Under the pieces are notes generated by a model that saw only the letters and a program-made list of their open reading frames with translations, ran no database searches and was not told where the DNA came from. A stretch of 64,000 bases of DNA from Anaerolineales bacterium UBA5195 (GTDB lineage Bacteria > Chloroflexota > Anaerolineae > Anaerolineales > Villigracilaceae), in assembly GCA_002412925.1 (NCBI GenBank), contig DHVZ01000099.1, forward strand, positions 58,585 through 122,584, given 5' to 3'. Made by a program: the position numbers and the translations under genes. This document shows, one piece after another, positions 25,658 through 35,000 of this stretch; positions within the stretch are counted from its first letter, which is position 1, and each line of letters opens with the position of its first letter.

Positions 25658-26149
25658 CTAATGCTGATGCCCGCCGCTGTGAACGTGACCGTGTTCATTT
25701 TCTTCGTCCGTTGCTTCGCGCAAACCAACAACCTTTACGTTGAAATGCAGTTCCTTGCCTGCCAGCGGATGGTTGAAATCGAGAGTCACCGCATCATCAC
25801 TGACAGAGTCGATCCGGGCCTGCATCGGGCGTCCGTCCTGATCCGTCACCTGGATTTCGGTGCCCACTTCCAGCGGAATGGAGGGCGGGAATTGCTCCTT
25901 GGGGACTTCCACAAAAGCCTCGGGGTCGATTGCCCCGTAGCCTTCATCGGGTTGGACAACGACTTTTTTATCCTCGCCGATTGCCATACCGTAGAGTTCC
26001 TGTTCCAGTCCAAGGATGATATTGCCCGCGCCCTGTAAAAATTCCAACGGTTCGTGGCCCGCTGAGGTATCCAAAACCTCGCCATCCACGTGCAGGGTGT
26101 AATCCATCGAAACGACCTGGCCATCCTGAACCTTCAAAACTTCGCTCAT
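25658..26149 (-). CDS. FKBP-type peptidyl-prolyl isomerase, SlyD-like
   Basis: A 163-residue protein with the FKBP core split by an insert-in-flap domain, as in SlyD: VSMDYTLHVDGEVLDTS, PLEFLQGAGNIILGLEQELYG, the VQPDEGYG start of the flap, and FNHPLAGKELHFNVKVVGLR at the end. The tail is histidine-rich (HGHVHSGGHQH), a metal-binding feature of SlyD proteins. It speeds proline isomerisation during folding and may handle nickel. AGGAGA precedes the ATG. Confidence 0.93.
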   Translation of the reverse strand: MSEVLKVQDGQVVSMDYTLHVDGEVLDTSAGHEPLEFLQGAGNIILGLEQELYGMAIGEDKKVVVQPDEGYGAIDPEAFVEVPKEQFPPSIPLEVGTEIQVTDQDGRPMQARIDSVSDDAVTLDFNHPLAGKELHFNVKVVGLREATDEENEHGHVHSGGHQH

Positions 26150-26230
26150 CTTCTCTCCTTGATCAATATCCCTGGCGTTTGGTTTTGGATAGCCAGCGAA
26201 GCTCGATTTTACTCGAAATTCACAATTTTG

Positions 26231-26259
26231 TTGACAAAACCCCCGGAGCGGTATAAAAT
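26231..26259 (+). promoter_or_regulatory. Promoter of tRNA-Met gene
   Basis: TTGACA at 26231-26236 and TAAAAT at 26254-26259 are separated by 17 bases, placing transcription start a few bases before the tRNA. Confidence 0.75.
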
Positions 26260-26271
26260 ACAGCCCGCTTC

Positions 26272-26343
26272 GGCGAGGTAGCTCAGTGGCAGAGCAAGCG
26301 GCTCATAATCGCTCGGTCGTGGGTTCAAATCCCACCCTCGCCA
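26272..26343 (+). tRNA. tRNA-Met (anticodon CAT)
   Basis: A complete cloverleaf: acceptor GGCGAGG/CCTCGCC, D arm GCTC/GAGC, anticodon arm AGCGG-CTCATAA-TCGCT with CAT, and T arm GTGGG-TTCAAAT-CCCAC. The discriminator is A and CCA is not encoded. The sequence resembles elongator tRNA-Met more than lysidine-type tRNA-Ile. It lies at the left border of the accessory gene cluster. Confidence 0.95.
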
Positions 26344-26344
26344 C

Positions 26345-26376
26345 AAAAAAGTCCATCCCTAGGGTGGACTTTTTTA
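26345..26376 (+). terminator. Terminator after tRNA-Met
   Basis: AAAAAAGTCCA pairs with TGGACTTTTTT around a short CCCTAGGG core, ending in a T-run directly after the tRNA. Confidence 0.85.
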
Positions 26377-26569
26377 TTGGTCGCGGGTTCCCCGGGTTGC
26401 CGGGACTTCGTATTTAGAAAAGCGTGAGCCAGAGGGGGAAAGCGACACATCAAAAAGTGATTCGGGTATAAAATATTTCTAACACATTGTTCTCATAGTC
26501 AATAGCTCACGAAACATCTTGAAGAAGCCCGATTTTCGTGAAATACGGATGGTCATCCAAGAGGAAATT

Positions 26570-28201
26570 ATGCCGGCTGCCCAGGATCGCTCACTAATCG
26601 TATTTATCAGCTATGCTAGCGAAGACTTGCAAGCTGTCTCCGAGATAGTCAAATTTTTACATGCGCAAAAAATCGAGATCTGGTTTGATAAGGAGAACAT
26701 CCAGCCTGGGCAGGACTGGAAATTGGAAATTAAACGGGGAATCAAGAACGCGGATGCTGTGATCGCCTGTCTCTCATCCCGCTCGGTCAAAAAAGAAGGT
26801 TTTATCCAAAAGGAGCTGAGATTACTAGTGGATAAGGCGGACGAGAAACCGGAAGGGATGATTTTTATCCTTCCGGTCAAGCTCGATGATTGCCAACCCC
26901 CTTCATACCTGGAGCAATATCAATGGCTGAATTTCTTTGACCGTAAATGGCAAGAAAAACTCTTGAAATCCCTGCAAATCCGCGCAAAAGGGCTGGGTGT
27001 CAGCTTATCATCCTCAGGCAAGTCTCCCTGGACATCAATAGTTCCCCAGGTCTCCCAGCTTCAACCCGTAATCGCAGATAAACCTATGTATTCAACAGAG
27101 AACCCTGAATATTCTGAACCTCCCGTCCGGCGTTACTGGCCGCTTGTTCCAAAACCCCCGGTTGCCTTGGTGAGACCTCCTAATTTACCAAAAGGGCTTT
27201 CTCACGACCCTTTCCCATCTGCAAACGCGGAGGGCGACTCAGCTTTTTTGTTTCATCCCAAACACGGTTTTTTCTGGAATGGGCATCCCTTGTGGAAGAA
27301 ACTTAAAGCGCACTATGAATCCACCACGATTGTGAGCGGCGAGATGGGCAGCGGGAGAACAGCTTTTGCCCTGGCGCATGGAAAATACTTGAGCGACAAA
27401 GCCGTGTTGGCTGGCTATTCGAACAAACTGCCACACCTGAAAGAAATCCAGAAATTGTTTTCGAGAATTATGCTGGATTTTATTGCGGCGAATCCATTTT
27501 ACTTGCCAGTGGATGATCCAAGCCAAGTCCGCCTCTTCAAACAATGGCTGGCGACATATATGTCGGATAGCCTGATCCAGGCGCGGTTAAGCCAGGCCAT
27601 CAAAGACCTGGAGGATTCAGGCTGGGTCGAGGATGTCAGTGACGAAAAAGCGCGCGCCAATTACCTGGCTGAGGCCAAAAAAATCCTGGAAAAATTCCGC
27701 AGGCTGGAGGCAGGCGAAACGCAGATTTACGATCCCAGTGAATCTTTCGAAATCCTTTCCCAATGCGCCAGGTCCCTGGGGTTTTCGAGGGTGCGAACCG
27801 TTTTCGATTTGGGAACCAGGCTGAAAGAAGCTGATCTCCAAAACCTGGAAGATTTTATTGACGAGAATCAAAGCCAGATTGAAATAATTCTTTTTGCCCC
27901 GCTGGGAGCTGCCTGGGTCAATCAACTGGAGAGTTCGTTCGTGACAGAAACGATTTCATGGAAACAGGGAGGAGTCAACCTGCTTGAAAAAATGGTCACT
28001 CATCGTTGGGAGATCGTTTCGCCAAAAGCCACCCCCCAGGCTTATTTCACAGAGGGAGCCTTCGAACACCTGCTCGATATTTCGCGGGCCAATCCTGGCC
28101 GGCTGACCACTTTGTGGAACAAAATCATGGATTTGAATGACAAGAAACCAAAAATCTCAGTAGAATTAGTCAATGAAGCTAGGAATCTCGTCGATGGATG
28201 A
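26570..28201 (+). CDS. TIR domain-ATPase fusion protein
   Basis: A 543-residue protein. Residues 8-140 form a TIR domain: SLIVFISYASEDLQAV, WFDKENIQPGQDW, and the candidate catalytic Glu82 in FIQKEL, as in NAD-cleaving bacterial TIRs. A proline-rich linker (about 150-210) leads to an ATPase-like domain opening with GLSHDPF; its P-loop is GEMGSGRT at 257-264, with Arg263 where Lys is expected. GAGGAA lies just before the ATG at 26570; a TTG at 26519 would add 17 residues. The next gene overlaps by eight bases. It is the likely effector or signalling member of the cluster; TIR proteins in bacterial immunity deplete NAD or make cyclic ADP-ribose signals. Confidence 0.85.
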   Translation: MPAAQDRSLIVFISYASEDLQAVSEIVKFLHAQKIEIWFDKENIQPGQDWKLEIKRGIKNADAVIACLSSRSVKKEGFIQKELRLLVDKADEKPEGMIFILPVKLDDCQPPSYLEQYQWLNFFDRKWQEKLLKSLQIRAKGLGVSLSSSGKSPWTSIVPQVSQLQPVIADKPMYSTENPEYSEPPVRRYWPLVPKPPVALVRPPNLPKGLSHDPFPSANAEGDSAFLFHPKHGFFWNGHPLWKKLKAHYESTTIVSGEMGSGRTAFALAHGKYLSDKAVLAGYSNKLPHLKEIQKLFSRIMLDFIAANPFYLPVDDPSQVRLFKQWLATYMSDSLIQARLSQAIKDLEDSGWVEDVSDEKARANYLAEAKKILEKFRRLEAGETQIYDPSESFEILSQCARSLGFSRVRTVFDLGTRLKEADLQNLEDFIDENQSQIEIILFAPLGAAWVNQLESSFVTETISWKQGGVNLLEKMVTHRWEIVSPKATPQAYFTEGAFEHLLDISRANPGRLTTLWNKIMDLNDKKPKISVELVNEARNLVDG

Positions 28202-29483
28202 TTTTGAACGCTGGCCGTTTGCGCCGGTGGATAATTTACCCGAGTCCTTTCAAAACCGCTGGTGGGCAGAGTGTTTTTTGCCCACCCCGGCCTATGAGAC
28301 TCTCCAAAACCAACCGCATTGGGCGGTGATCGTTGGCGGGGTGGGATGCGGGAAATCCATTTTATTACGCGCGCTCAAACAGGCCAAAAATCCTGCCGAT
28401 ATCATTTTGGATTTATCGGCAGCAGACTCGCCTCGCCAGGGGGCTGGCAGCGAGACCAGTCTGTTCCAGGATATTATGACCCTGGCCGCCCGGGAGTTTT
28501 CGTATCGTTTCAGCGATGAGCCACTTTTATTGGAAAAGATATCTTCCACTCAGCGCGAATATGTGCGCTGGTTGATTGAGAAATTCATGGGCCGTCGTCC
28601 ATACCTGGTCTTTCTCGATGGCCTGGATGCCGGCGCTCGGAAAATAATGGAGGCCGTTGATTTCATTGAATTGTACGCCACCCAAACCGAAACCCTGGAT
28701 GTGCAAGGGCAGATCACAGAATTATGCAATTTGGGCAAGAGCCTGGGTTCTCAAAATATCCTGGTCCTTGTGGACACAGTTTCCTATGCTTCTAAAGAGC
28801 AATTGGTAAAGCTGTTGGATTATTTAGGCTGGCTGGAGCCCATGCACCATCGCGGGTTTGCTGTCATTGTGGCCATCTCCCAGACGCTATTTGAAATCTA
28901 TAAGTTGGATGCCTTGATGCGTGGCAGGGTCAAAATTATCAGCGTCGAAACTTCTCCTCAGGGCACTTATGCGGTGGTTGGAAAGCGCCTGTTGGCAGCT
29001 ACGGCTGACAAAGTGCAAACCCTGGAACAGATCGCTGATAAAAAGCTATTGGACAGTCTTGGGAAGATGATTGAGCTTGAATTTGGCGCCCTGTCCCCAG
29101 GGCCGCTGGTCAATTTGACCGAATTGTTGCTGGATTTGAACCAACGAGGCGAAAAATTGGACGAACAACACTTTGAGCGCGTGCGCGAACGTTTTTATCT
29201 TAAATACCTGCCCCTGCGTTTGCATGCACAACCCCAGCGTCTGGGTGTCTGGCGCGGCCATCGGTTTATTCCCCTGGATGCGGGCGTTTATGAGCTTTTA
29301 CAACGACTGGCCAAATCTGGGGTGGAAAGCTGGGGAGGCAAGGGTGGCAATGAATACCTGCATACGCTTGCCAGCCGGCTGCGGAAAGCGATCGAACCCG
29401 ACCCCAAGAACCCGTTTTATCTCCAAAATCGCAGAAACGAAGGTTATTGGCTGGAGGGGTTGGCAGAAAAACAGCCCCGTTGA
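28194..29483 (+). CDS. AAA/STAND-type ATPase with C-terminal OmpR-like winged helix
   Basis: A 429-residue protein with Walker A GGVGCGKS at 48-55 and Walker B YLVFLDGLD with Asp142, an arginine-rich middle part, and a C-terminal domain (about 350-425) that looks like the OmpR/PhoB DNA-binding winged helix: LASRLRKAIEPDPKNP followed by NEGYWLEG. The domain order suggests an NTP-switch that binds DNA. I chose the ATG at 28194, with AGGA upstream and a short overlap with the TIR gene; one at 28173 would add seven residues. It may act on the TYAAGTAAATYAAG boxes upstream of two neighbouring genes; this is inference. Confidence 0.8.
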   Translation: MDDFERWPFAPVDNLPESFQNRWWAECFLPTPAYETLQNQPHWAVIVGGVGCGKSILLRALKQAKNPADIILDLSAADSPRQGAGSETSLFQDIMTLAAREFSYRFSDEPLLLEKISSTQREYVRWLIEKFMGRRPYLVFLDGLDAGARKIMEAVDFIELYATQTETLDVQGQITELCNLGKSLGSQNILVLVDTVSYASKEQLVKLLDYLGWLEPMHHRGFAVIVAISQTLFEIYKLDALMRGRVKIISVETSPQGTYAVVGKRLLAATADKVQTLEQIADKKLLDSLGKMIELEFGALSPGPLVNLTELLLDLNQRGEKLDEQHFERVRERFYLKYLPLRLHAQPQRLGVWRGHRFIPLDAGVYELLQRLAKSGVESWGGKGGNEYLHTLASRLRKAIEPDPKNPFYLQNRRNEGYWLEGLAEKQPR

Positions 29484-29544
29484 CAGGGTTAAGTCAGGTT
29501 GGTGTCGTCTTCAGGGGTTGTATAAACAGCTTGGGGGAGTTTAA

Positions 29545-29558
29545 TTAAGTAAATTAAG
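29545..29558 (+). promoter_or_regulatory. Direct-repeat box TTAAGTAAATTAAG
   Basis: TTAAG occurs twice with a nine-base period, preceded by GTTTAAT, 35 bases before the ATPase gene at 29593. The same layout (TCAAGTAAATCAAG, also preceded by GTTTAAT) lies upstream of 37147. Direct repeats of this kind are typical targets of OmpR/PhoB-like winged helices. Confidence 0.5.
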
Positions 29559-29592
29559 AAAGTCCTATCACAACTTTGGTTTTCCATATTCT

Positions 29593-30777
29593 ATGTCAAA
29601 TACATCTCGTTTGACTTATTTAACCTCCGTGGGTCTTAACCACGATCCCTTTGCCACCCCCGTAGCTGAACAGGAAACCAGCTCAGTGGAGGATATTCCT
29701 GTTTTCTATTCCTATTACCTGCAGCCCGCGTTTTTTACTGGTAATCAAGAGTTGAGTGAAAAGGATCTCCGTCAATCAGAAAAGAATTTCTTTATTTATG
29801 GAGAGCCAGGCGACGGGAAGACGACCCTCAGGTTGGCGATCGAGGCAGAGTGCCGCACCAGGGTCGAAAAAACATTGGTGGTCAGCTATCTGCTGGGGGA
29901 GGATCTAAAAAACCCGCTGACCCTCGAAGAACATGGAGATCGTCTTGCAAAAGCCATCGCTATTGATTTGTTCATTCAAATTGTCGAACAATATGACCTG
30001 TTTGAAACTCCCCCAAATAAAAAACTGATTGAGGCTTTACGTAAACAGGTCGCGCTGGGCGGCAGACATATCTCTAGGTTGATGCGACTAATTTTGGATA
30101 ATTCAATGCCCAACGCGCGCGCGGGGATTGGTGCTTACTGGCAGACCGTTGGCAAAGCGGCAGTTAAATATGTTCCCAAAACAGAAGATGTCGTCAAGTT
30201 ACTGCAAAACTGCCTGGATGATCCTGCCGAGCGTTCTGTTCTTACCGGTTGGGATTTGGTCCAGCAAGGGATTCATGCAGCCCGGCTTTGGGGTTTTAAG
30301 CGCCTCCTGGTCATGGTGGATGGCGTCGATACACGCCATCGAACGATCAAGGATATGCTCGCCCTGATAAAACCCTTGTTTGGGAAATTACCCGGTCTGG
30401 CTGCACAGGATATTTATTTTCGGTTTTTCCTCCCGACAGAACTGCAAGCCAAGATTGAACAGGTTTTAGGCGCAAGCCGCTTGCCAAACTATCTTTACAT
30501 GCCTATAATAATTAAGTGGCGGGAGGATGCCCTGCGGCGGTTGTTGGCGCAGCGGTTCTTTGCGGCGGGATCACATCTGCAAGGTTTCGAAGCCCTTGCC
30601 GAACGCAACTTGGATATTGATGACAAGCTGGTGACTGCTGCAAATGGTTCGCCCAGGCGATTGTTGCGCCTCGCGAGTGATTTGGTCGATGTTCACGTGG
30701 CGCGGCGCGGTCCTGGCGACTTGCGCATTTCCCAATCGGATTGGGACAAGATTCAAAACTTAACCCAGCGTGATTGA
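29593..30777 (+). CDS. AAA ATPase of the accessory cluster
   Basis: A 394-residue P-loop protein with GEPGDGKT at 70-77, Walker B LLVMVDGVD with Asp243, and a helical lid with the sensor-like NGSPRRLLRLASDLVDV near the C-terminus. The N-terminal GLNHDPF...AEQE region parallels the GLSHDPF...AEGD region before the ATPase part of the TIR protein, so the two share ancestry. It lies downstream of a 109-base gap with the direct-repeat box and has no clear ribosome site. It has no visible effector domain; a regulatory or assembly role with the other ATPases is likely. Confidence 0.78.
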   Translation: MSNTSRLTYLTSVGLNHDPFATPVAEQETSSVEDIPVFYSYYLQPAFFTGNQELSEKDLRQSEKNFFIYGEPGDGKTTLRLAIEAECRTRVEKTLVVSYLLGEDLKNPLTLEEHGDRLAKAIAIDLFIQIVEQYDLFETPPNKKLIEALRKQVALGGRHISRLMRLILDNSMPNARAGIGAYWQTVGKAAVKYVPKTEDVVKLLQNCLDDPAERSVLTGWDLVQQGIHAARLWGFKRLLVMVDGVDTRHRTIKDMLALIKPLFGKLPGLAAQDIYFRFFLPTELQAKIEQVLGASRLPNYLYMPIIIKWREDALRRLLAQRFFAAGSHLQGFEALAERNLDIDDKLVTAANGSPRRLLRLASDLVDVHVARRGPGDLRISQSDWDKIQNLTQRD

Positions 30778-30870
30778 TAAACCTCCTCCACACATTGAAA
30801 TTATGGCTTACACACCCGCCCTCAATAATGCTCATTCCTGGCGGACCACCGCACGAGTGGGGAGGTAATC

Positions 30871-31989
30871 ATGTCTTCATGGCAATCCTACATCCGCAAT
30901 GCCTTTGTTGACCGCCCTGAAATTCTTGGCGAAATCCAACACTGGGCAGATGACCCGGCCGCGGACCGGCAGGTTCTGTCTTTAATTGCTCCTCGAGGCA
31001 CGGGCAAAACCTGGATGCTAAGATATCTTCAAGACATATGGCAAGGGAATCGTCTCGTAATCTGGGTGGATGCCAAGGAACTTGTCAATCTGGCAGAAAA
31101 AATGAACAGGGAGAATGTGCTCGTTCCCGCCTCGGTGACGCATTGGCTGGAGAACACCTTTGCTGAGGCCAGAAAATTTTGTACCCACATCCCACCCTGT
31201 CTTCCCCCGCCAAAAATGACTTATGGTAGGAGTCTTGAACAGCTCGTCATCGCGACTTGCCAGCGTTGCAAGTTGTGGCCTCCTCCAGTGGTATTGGTGG
31301 ATGGGTATGACGATGTGGAGACGATCCAGGCCGAGGTTCTTTCCGACCAATTATTGACATCATTTGTGAGTGATGAGTGTTGGCGGATGATCATTGCTCG
31401 GCGTGAGCAAAGGCCATTGTTGGTGTATAAGCTTAAAAGCAATAGCGACAGGGAGGTCAGCGACAGGCTGAAGGTATTGTTCTCGACCAGCCGTAATATT
31501 GGTTTTGCAAAACAACAATTCAGACGGTTTCTCAATGTCCATCGACAAGCTGTATTAGTTGAAGATGGATTTTTCACTGGCTGGTTTGAAAAACTAAAAG
31601 AATACCATTGGGGGCATCCATTCATCAATGCGTTTCTATTTGACACTGCCTTGCAGGATGGCACCCCGCCGTTACGTCAGTTGACAAAAAAAGATTTGGA
31701 AGAGTGTTTTCGGGCAACGATCCGTCGTCGCGCACCCATCGGGCAAACGCCACAGGGTACTGCTGCATTGCCATCTGACGACCTGGATCTCTTGTTAAAG
31801 ATAGCGGGTGAACTTGAAGAAATTTGGACGGAACACGATTTGGATGAGAAGCTGGGAATAAAATTTGGAGAAGAAAGTGAAAGGATTTTTGATACGGGGA
31901 TTATCGTTTCTGTTCCAGGTTATTATAGCCGCTATAAAATCGCCGATGGATTGCGCGAATTATTACGAGAAATTAACGCCTTGTCATAA
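30871..31989 (+). CDS. AAA/STAND-like ATPase of the accessory cluster
   Basis: A 372-residue protein with Walker A APRGTGKT at 40-47, Walker B VVLVDGYDD with Asp144, and a C-terminal helical region. GGGGAGG stands before the ATG. It is followed 15 bases later by the large STAND-TPR gene, so the two are co-translated from one message. The first 40 residues (WQSYIRNAFVDRPEILGEI) resemble the target-recognition lead of other STAND proteins. No catalytic effector domain is visible. Confidence 0.77.
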   Translation: MSSWQSYIRNAFVDRPEILGEIQHWADDPAADRQVLSLIAPRGTGKTWMLRYLQDIWQGNRLVIWVDAKELVNLAEKMNRENVLVPASVTHWLENTFAEARKFCTHIPPCLPPPKMTYGRSLEQLVIATCQRCKLWPPPVVLVDGYDDVETIQAEVLSDQLLTSFVSDECWRMIIARREQRPLLVYKLKSNSDREVSDRLKVLFSTSRNIGFAKQQFRRFLNVHRQAVLVEDGFFTGWFEKLKEYHWGHPFINAFLFDTALQDGTPPLRQLTKKDLEECFRATIRRRAPIGQTPQGTAALPSDDLDLLLKIAGELEEIWTEHDLDEKLGIKFGEESERIFDTGIIVSVPGYYSRYKIADGLRELLREINALS

Positions 31990-32004
31990 TCCCGGAGGAG
32001 AATC

Positions 32005-35000
32005 ATGGAATCTTTGCTTGGTGTTACCAGCCGCACGCCGCACCTGGTCAACCGGACCGAAGAAACAGAAACCATTCGCAAGGCAATCTATGCCTCGCCG
32101 AAAGCCTGTCATGTCGTTTTTGTGTATGGTGAAGGCGGCATGGGGAAATCGCGCCTGGTCGAGGAGGTCTTATGGCGAGGGGGGAACCCGCAGGCCCGGG
32201 AACCAGGTGACGGACGCGGCCCGATTCCACCAGAGCATCCTGAATGGGATTGGACCCAATGCGGGGAAGCCCTGGTTGGAAACATCATCGATCTAACCGA
32301 TACGCTCCTGCACACGCGCACCAACTTGATGAACGCTATTCGCAATGCGCTTATCCAGGCTATGCCCGTCAATCAGCCGGGCGCTGGGAGGATCCTGGAT
32401 TTTTCACGATATGATGCCAGTTTCAAAAAATTGATCAGGCGCCAGGAATATAAAGGGGATTACAACCTGATCTCTGAACTGCGCGCCCGGGTGACGGATG
32501 AGTTTTTCCAGGATTATCAGAAAAATGCGGCTGGGCGGCGGCTGGTCTTGCTCTTCGATACGGCCGAGAAGCTCTTCTCCTTTGGCGCCCAATGGCTGCA
32601 TGATACAGGCTGCCTGCGTCCTGAGGATTATGGTTTCAGCACCTTCCAGTGGCTGGCGGAGCAAATCGAGGCCGGGTGTTTCACAAATACAACCATTATC
32701 TTTGTAGGCAGAAAAGAAGAAGGGAAGTTTTTCTTCGATTTGATGCGCAACGCGACGAATAAAGCCGTTGGGCAGGCCTGCGCCCTGGATGAAATTCAGC
32801 TACGCCCCTTTGATCGGGAGCAAACCCGCGCATACCTGAATGAATGGGTCAAGGCCAATGAAAAACAACCGGAAATGCAGCGCGCGGCAGAGACCCTGAG
32901 AAGTATCCTCGAAAGCAAAGACAGCAAGGATGAGTTTGGGGCTTTGTGGCTGTATACCGGCGGCCAGCCTGTGCGCTTGTCGTTGTATTCTGATTTGATC
33001 GTGGAGGGGGTGGATATTCCAGAACCGCTCAATGACTCGTTTGCAGAGGCAATGAGCCGGGTGAAGACAAGCGACCCAAACAATAGCACACCTGAGTTGG
33101 AACAAGCCCGCCAGGAAATCGAAGGTGAGTTTATTAGTTTATTATTTGCTCGTCCGACTTTGCGCGCCAAAATCCTGAAAGCGCTGGTCCGTTCTCCTCG
33201 AGGGCTGGATGACCGGCAGTTGCATTTCTTGCTTGGCAGCCGGCACGACCAAACGCCTCAAGATTGGCAGGAGAATGGTGACCATAAACTGCTCGAGCAA
33301 ATCCAGGTAGAAATCGTAGCATTGAAGCGTTTTTCTATCATCAAAGTTAGACCCAATGGGCGGCTGGGTTTGCAGGATGAGATTTACCGTATTTACGCCC
33401 AGAACATGGCTGCCCGGGAAGGCGACAAGGCTGATGAGACGCGCGCCCGCCAGGAGCATTACCAGAAAATGCAGGCTTGGGCTGAGTTCCAGCGAAAGTT
33501 AACCTGGGAAGAACTGAGCGCCTTGAAATTGGAAGACCAACGCGCCCTGCGCTTTGAAGGCCCTGCGCGCGCACTTTTGGTTCGTTTCCCCTATCTTTCT
33601 GAGTACGAACAAGAAAAAAGGATGGAGATGGGCCGCAGCCTGAGGGATTGGGAACTGGAAATGGTTCATTATGCTCTCTTGCGCGATCCTGCCAAGAACC
33701 TTAACCATGTTGCTTTTGACTTGTCTGATAGACAAACTAAAGCTAATAATGAAGAAGACGATGCAATTGCCCAGGAAGAAGAATGGCAAATCCTGAAAGA
33801 CGATGACACCCTCGCCTTTATCCCGATCCAGGGGTGGGAAGCGATTGAAGAGAGCGGTGAGACCCCGATCGATGTCCTCCGGCGGGTCGAAGAACAGAGC
33901 GATGTCACCCGCTGGCTCAAGCGTTTTGTCAATCGGAAAGAACTTACTCGCGCAATCGAATTCTATGCTCAGGTTGAAGGCGTCATTGCAACGTTTAAAA
34001 ACGAAAGGGTGCGAAAATCCTGGACGCATACTTTTGCCAGCGGCGAACGCAAAGTCTGGCTGTGCTATGCGCGTATCTATGCCAACCATGATATCCCCGG
34101 CGCAGTAAAGATGCTTGAAGATGTGGTAAACGATTTTGAAAAATTATTGGCTGCTGACCAATTCACCCTGGTTTTCCCTGAGCGCAAAGAAAATGGGTTC
34201 CGTGGGCATCCCGCCGAGGAACGCTTGTGGCGCGTCCTGGCGCAGGCTTATAACATCCTTGGTTTTGGATATACACGTCAAGGGCGTATCCGCAATGGCA
34301 TGAAAAATTATGGCTCTGCCTTGCGCTGCATGCGCAGGATTGTTTTCCCGGCTCAACAGGCGGCCACACGCAATAATCTTTCTGCGGCCCTTTCTCAAAC
34401 AACCTATACCCGCGCCCGTCGCATTTGCCTGGATGGGTTAAGTTTGCGCAAGGAACAGGGCGACGAAATACCGATCGGTCTTTCTTATAATACCCTGGCG
34501 CTGATCGATAATGACAATCTGCGGCCCGACCTGGCCTGGGTGGAGGCGGCCACGGCACTGGCCTATTTCAACGTGGCCGAAGACCCGCGCGGACAGGGTT
34601 TATCCCTCTTACAGTTGGGCGAAGCCTTGCGCCGCCTGGCCAGGCGCGGTGAGGCCGTCGGATATGTCATCCCGGATCGTCCGGATGCAATTTACAGCGA
34701 GGCCAAGAAGGCACTGGATGAGGCCATCGGAATTTTCACCGACAGCCCCGCCAAGGGAGAAAGATCCAGATTGGTAGAGGCTTATATCGAACGAGGCTGC
34801 CTGGAGCGCGACCTGATTGGCTTCAGCCAGGAGAAACAATATAAACAAGAACACTATCGTGAGGCCTTATATTATCTGGAGCTGGCCTTGAAGTTGGCGC
34901 GTGAATTAGACTCTGTGCGATACCAATTGGAGGCCCTGGTCAACATGGCCTGGGCGCATTACTACGCCAGCGACCATGACCAGGCCGAAAAAGTTTTCCA

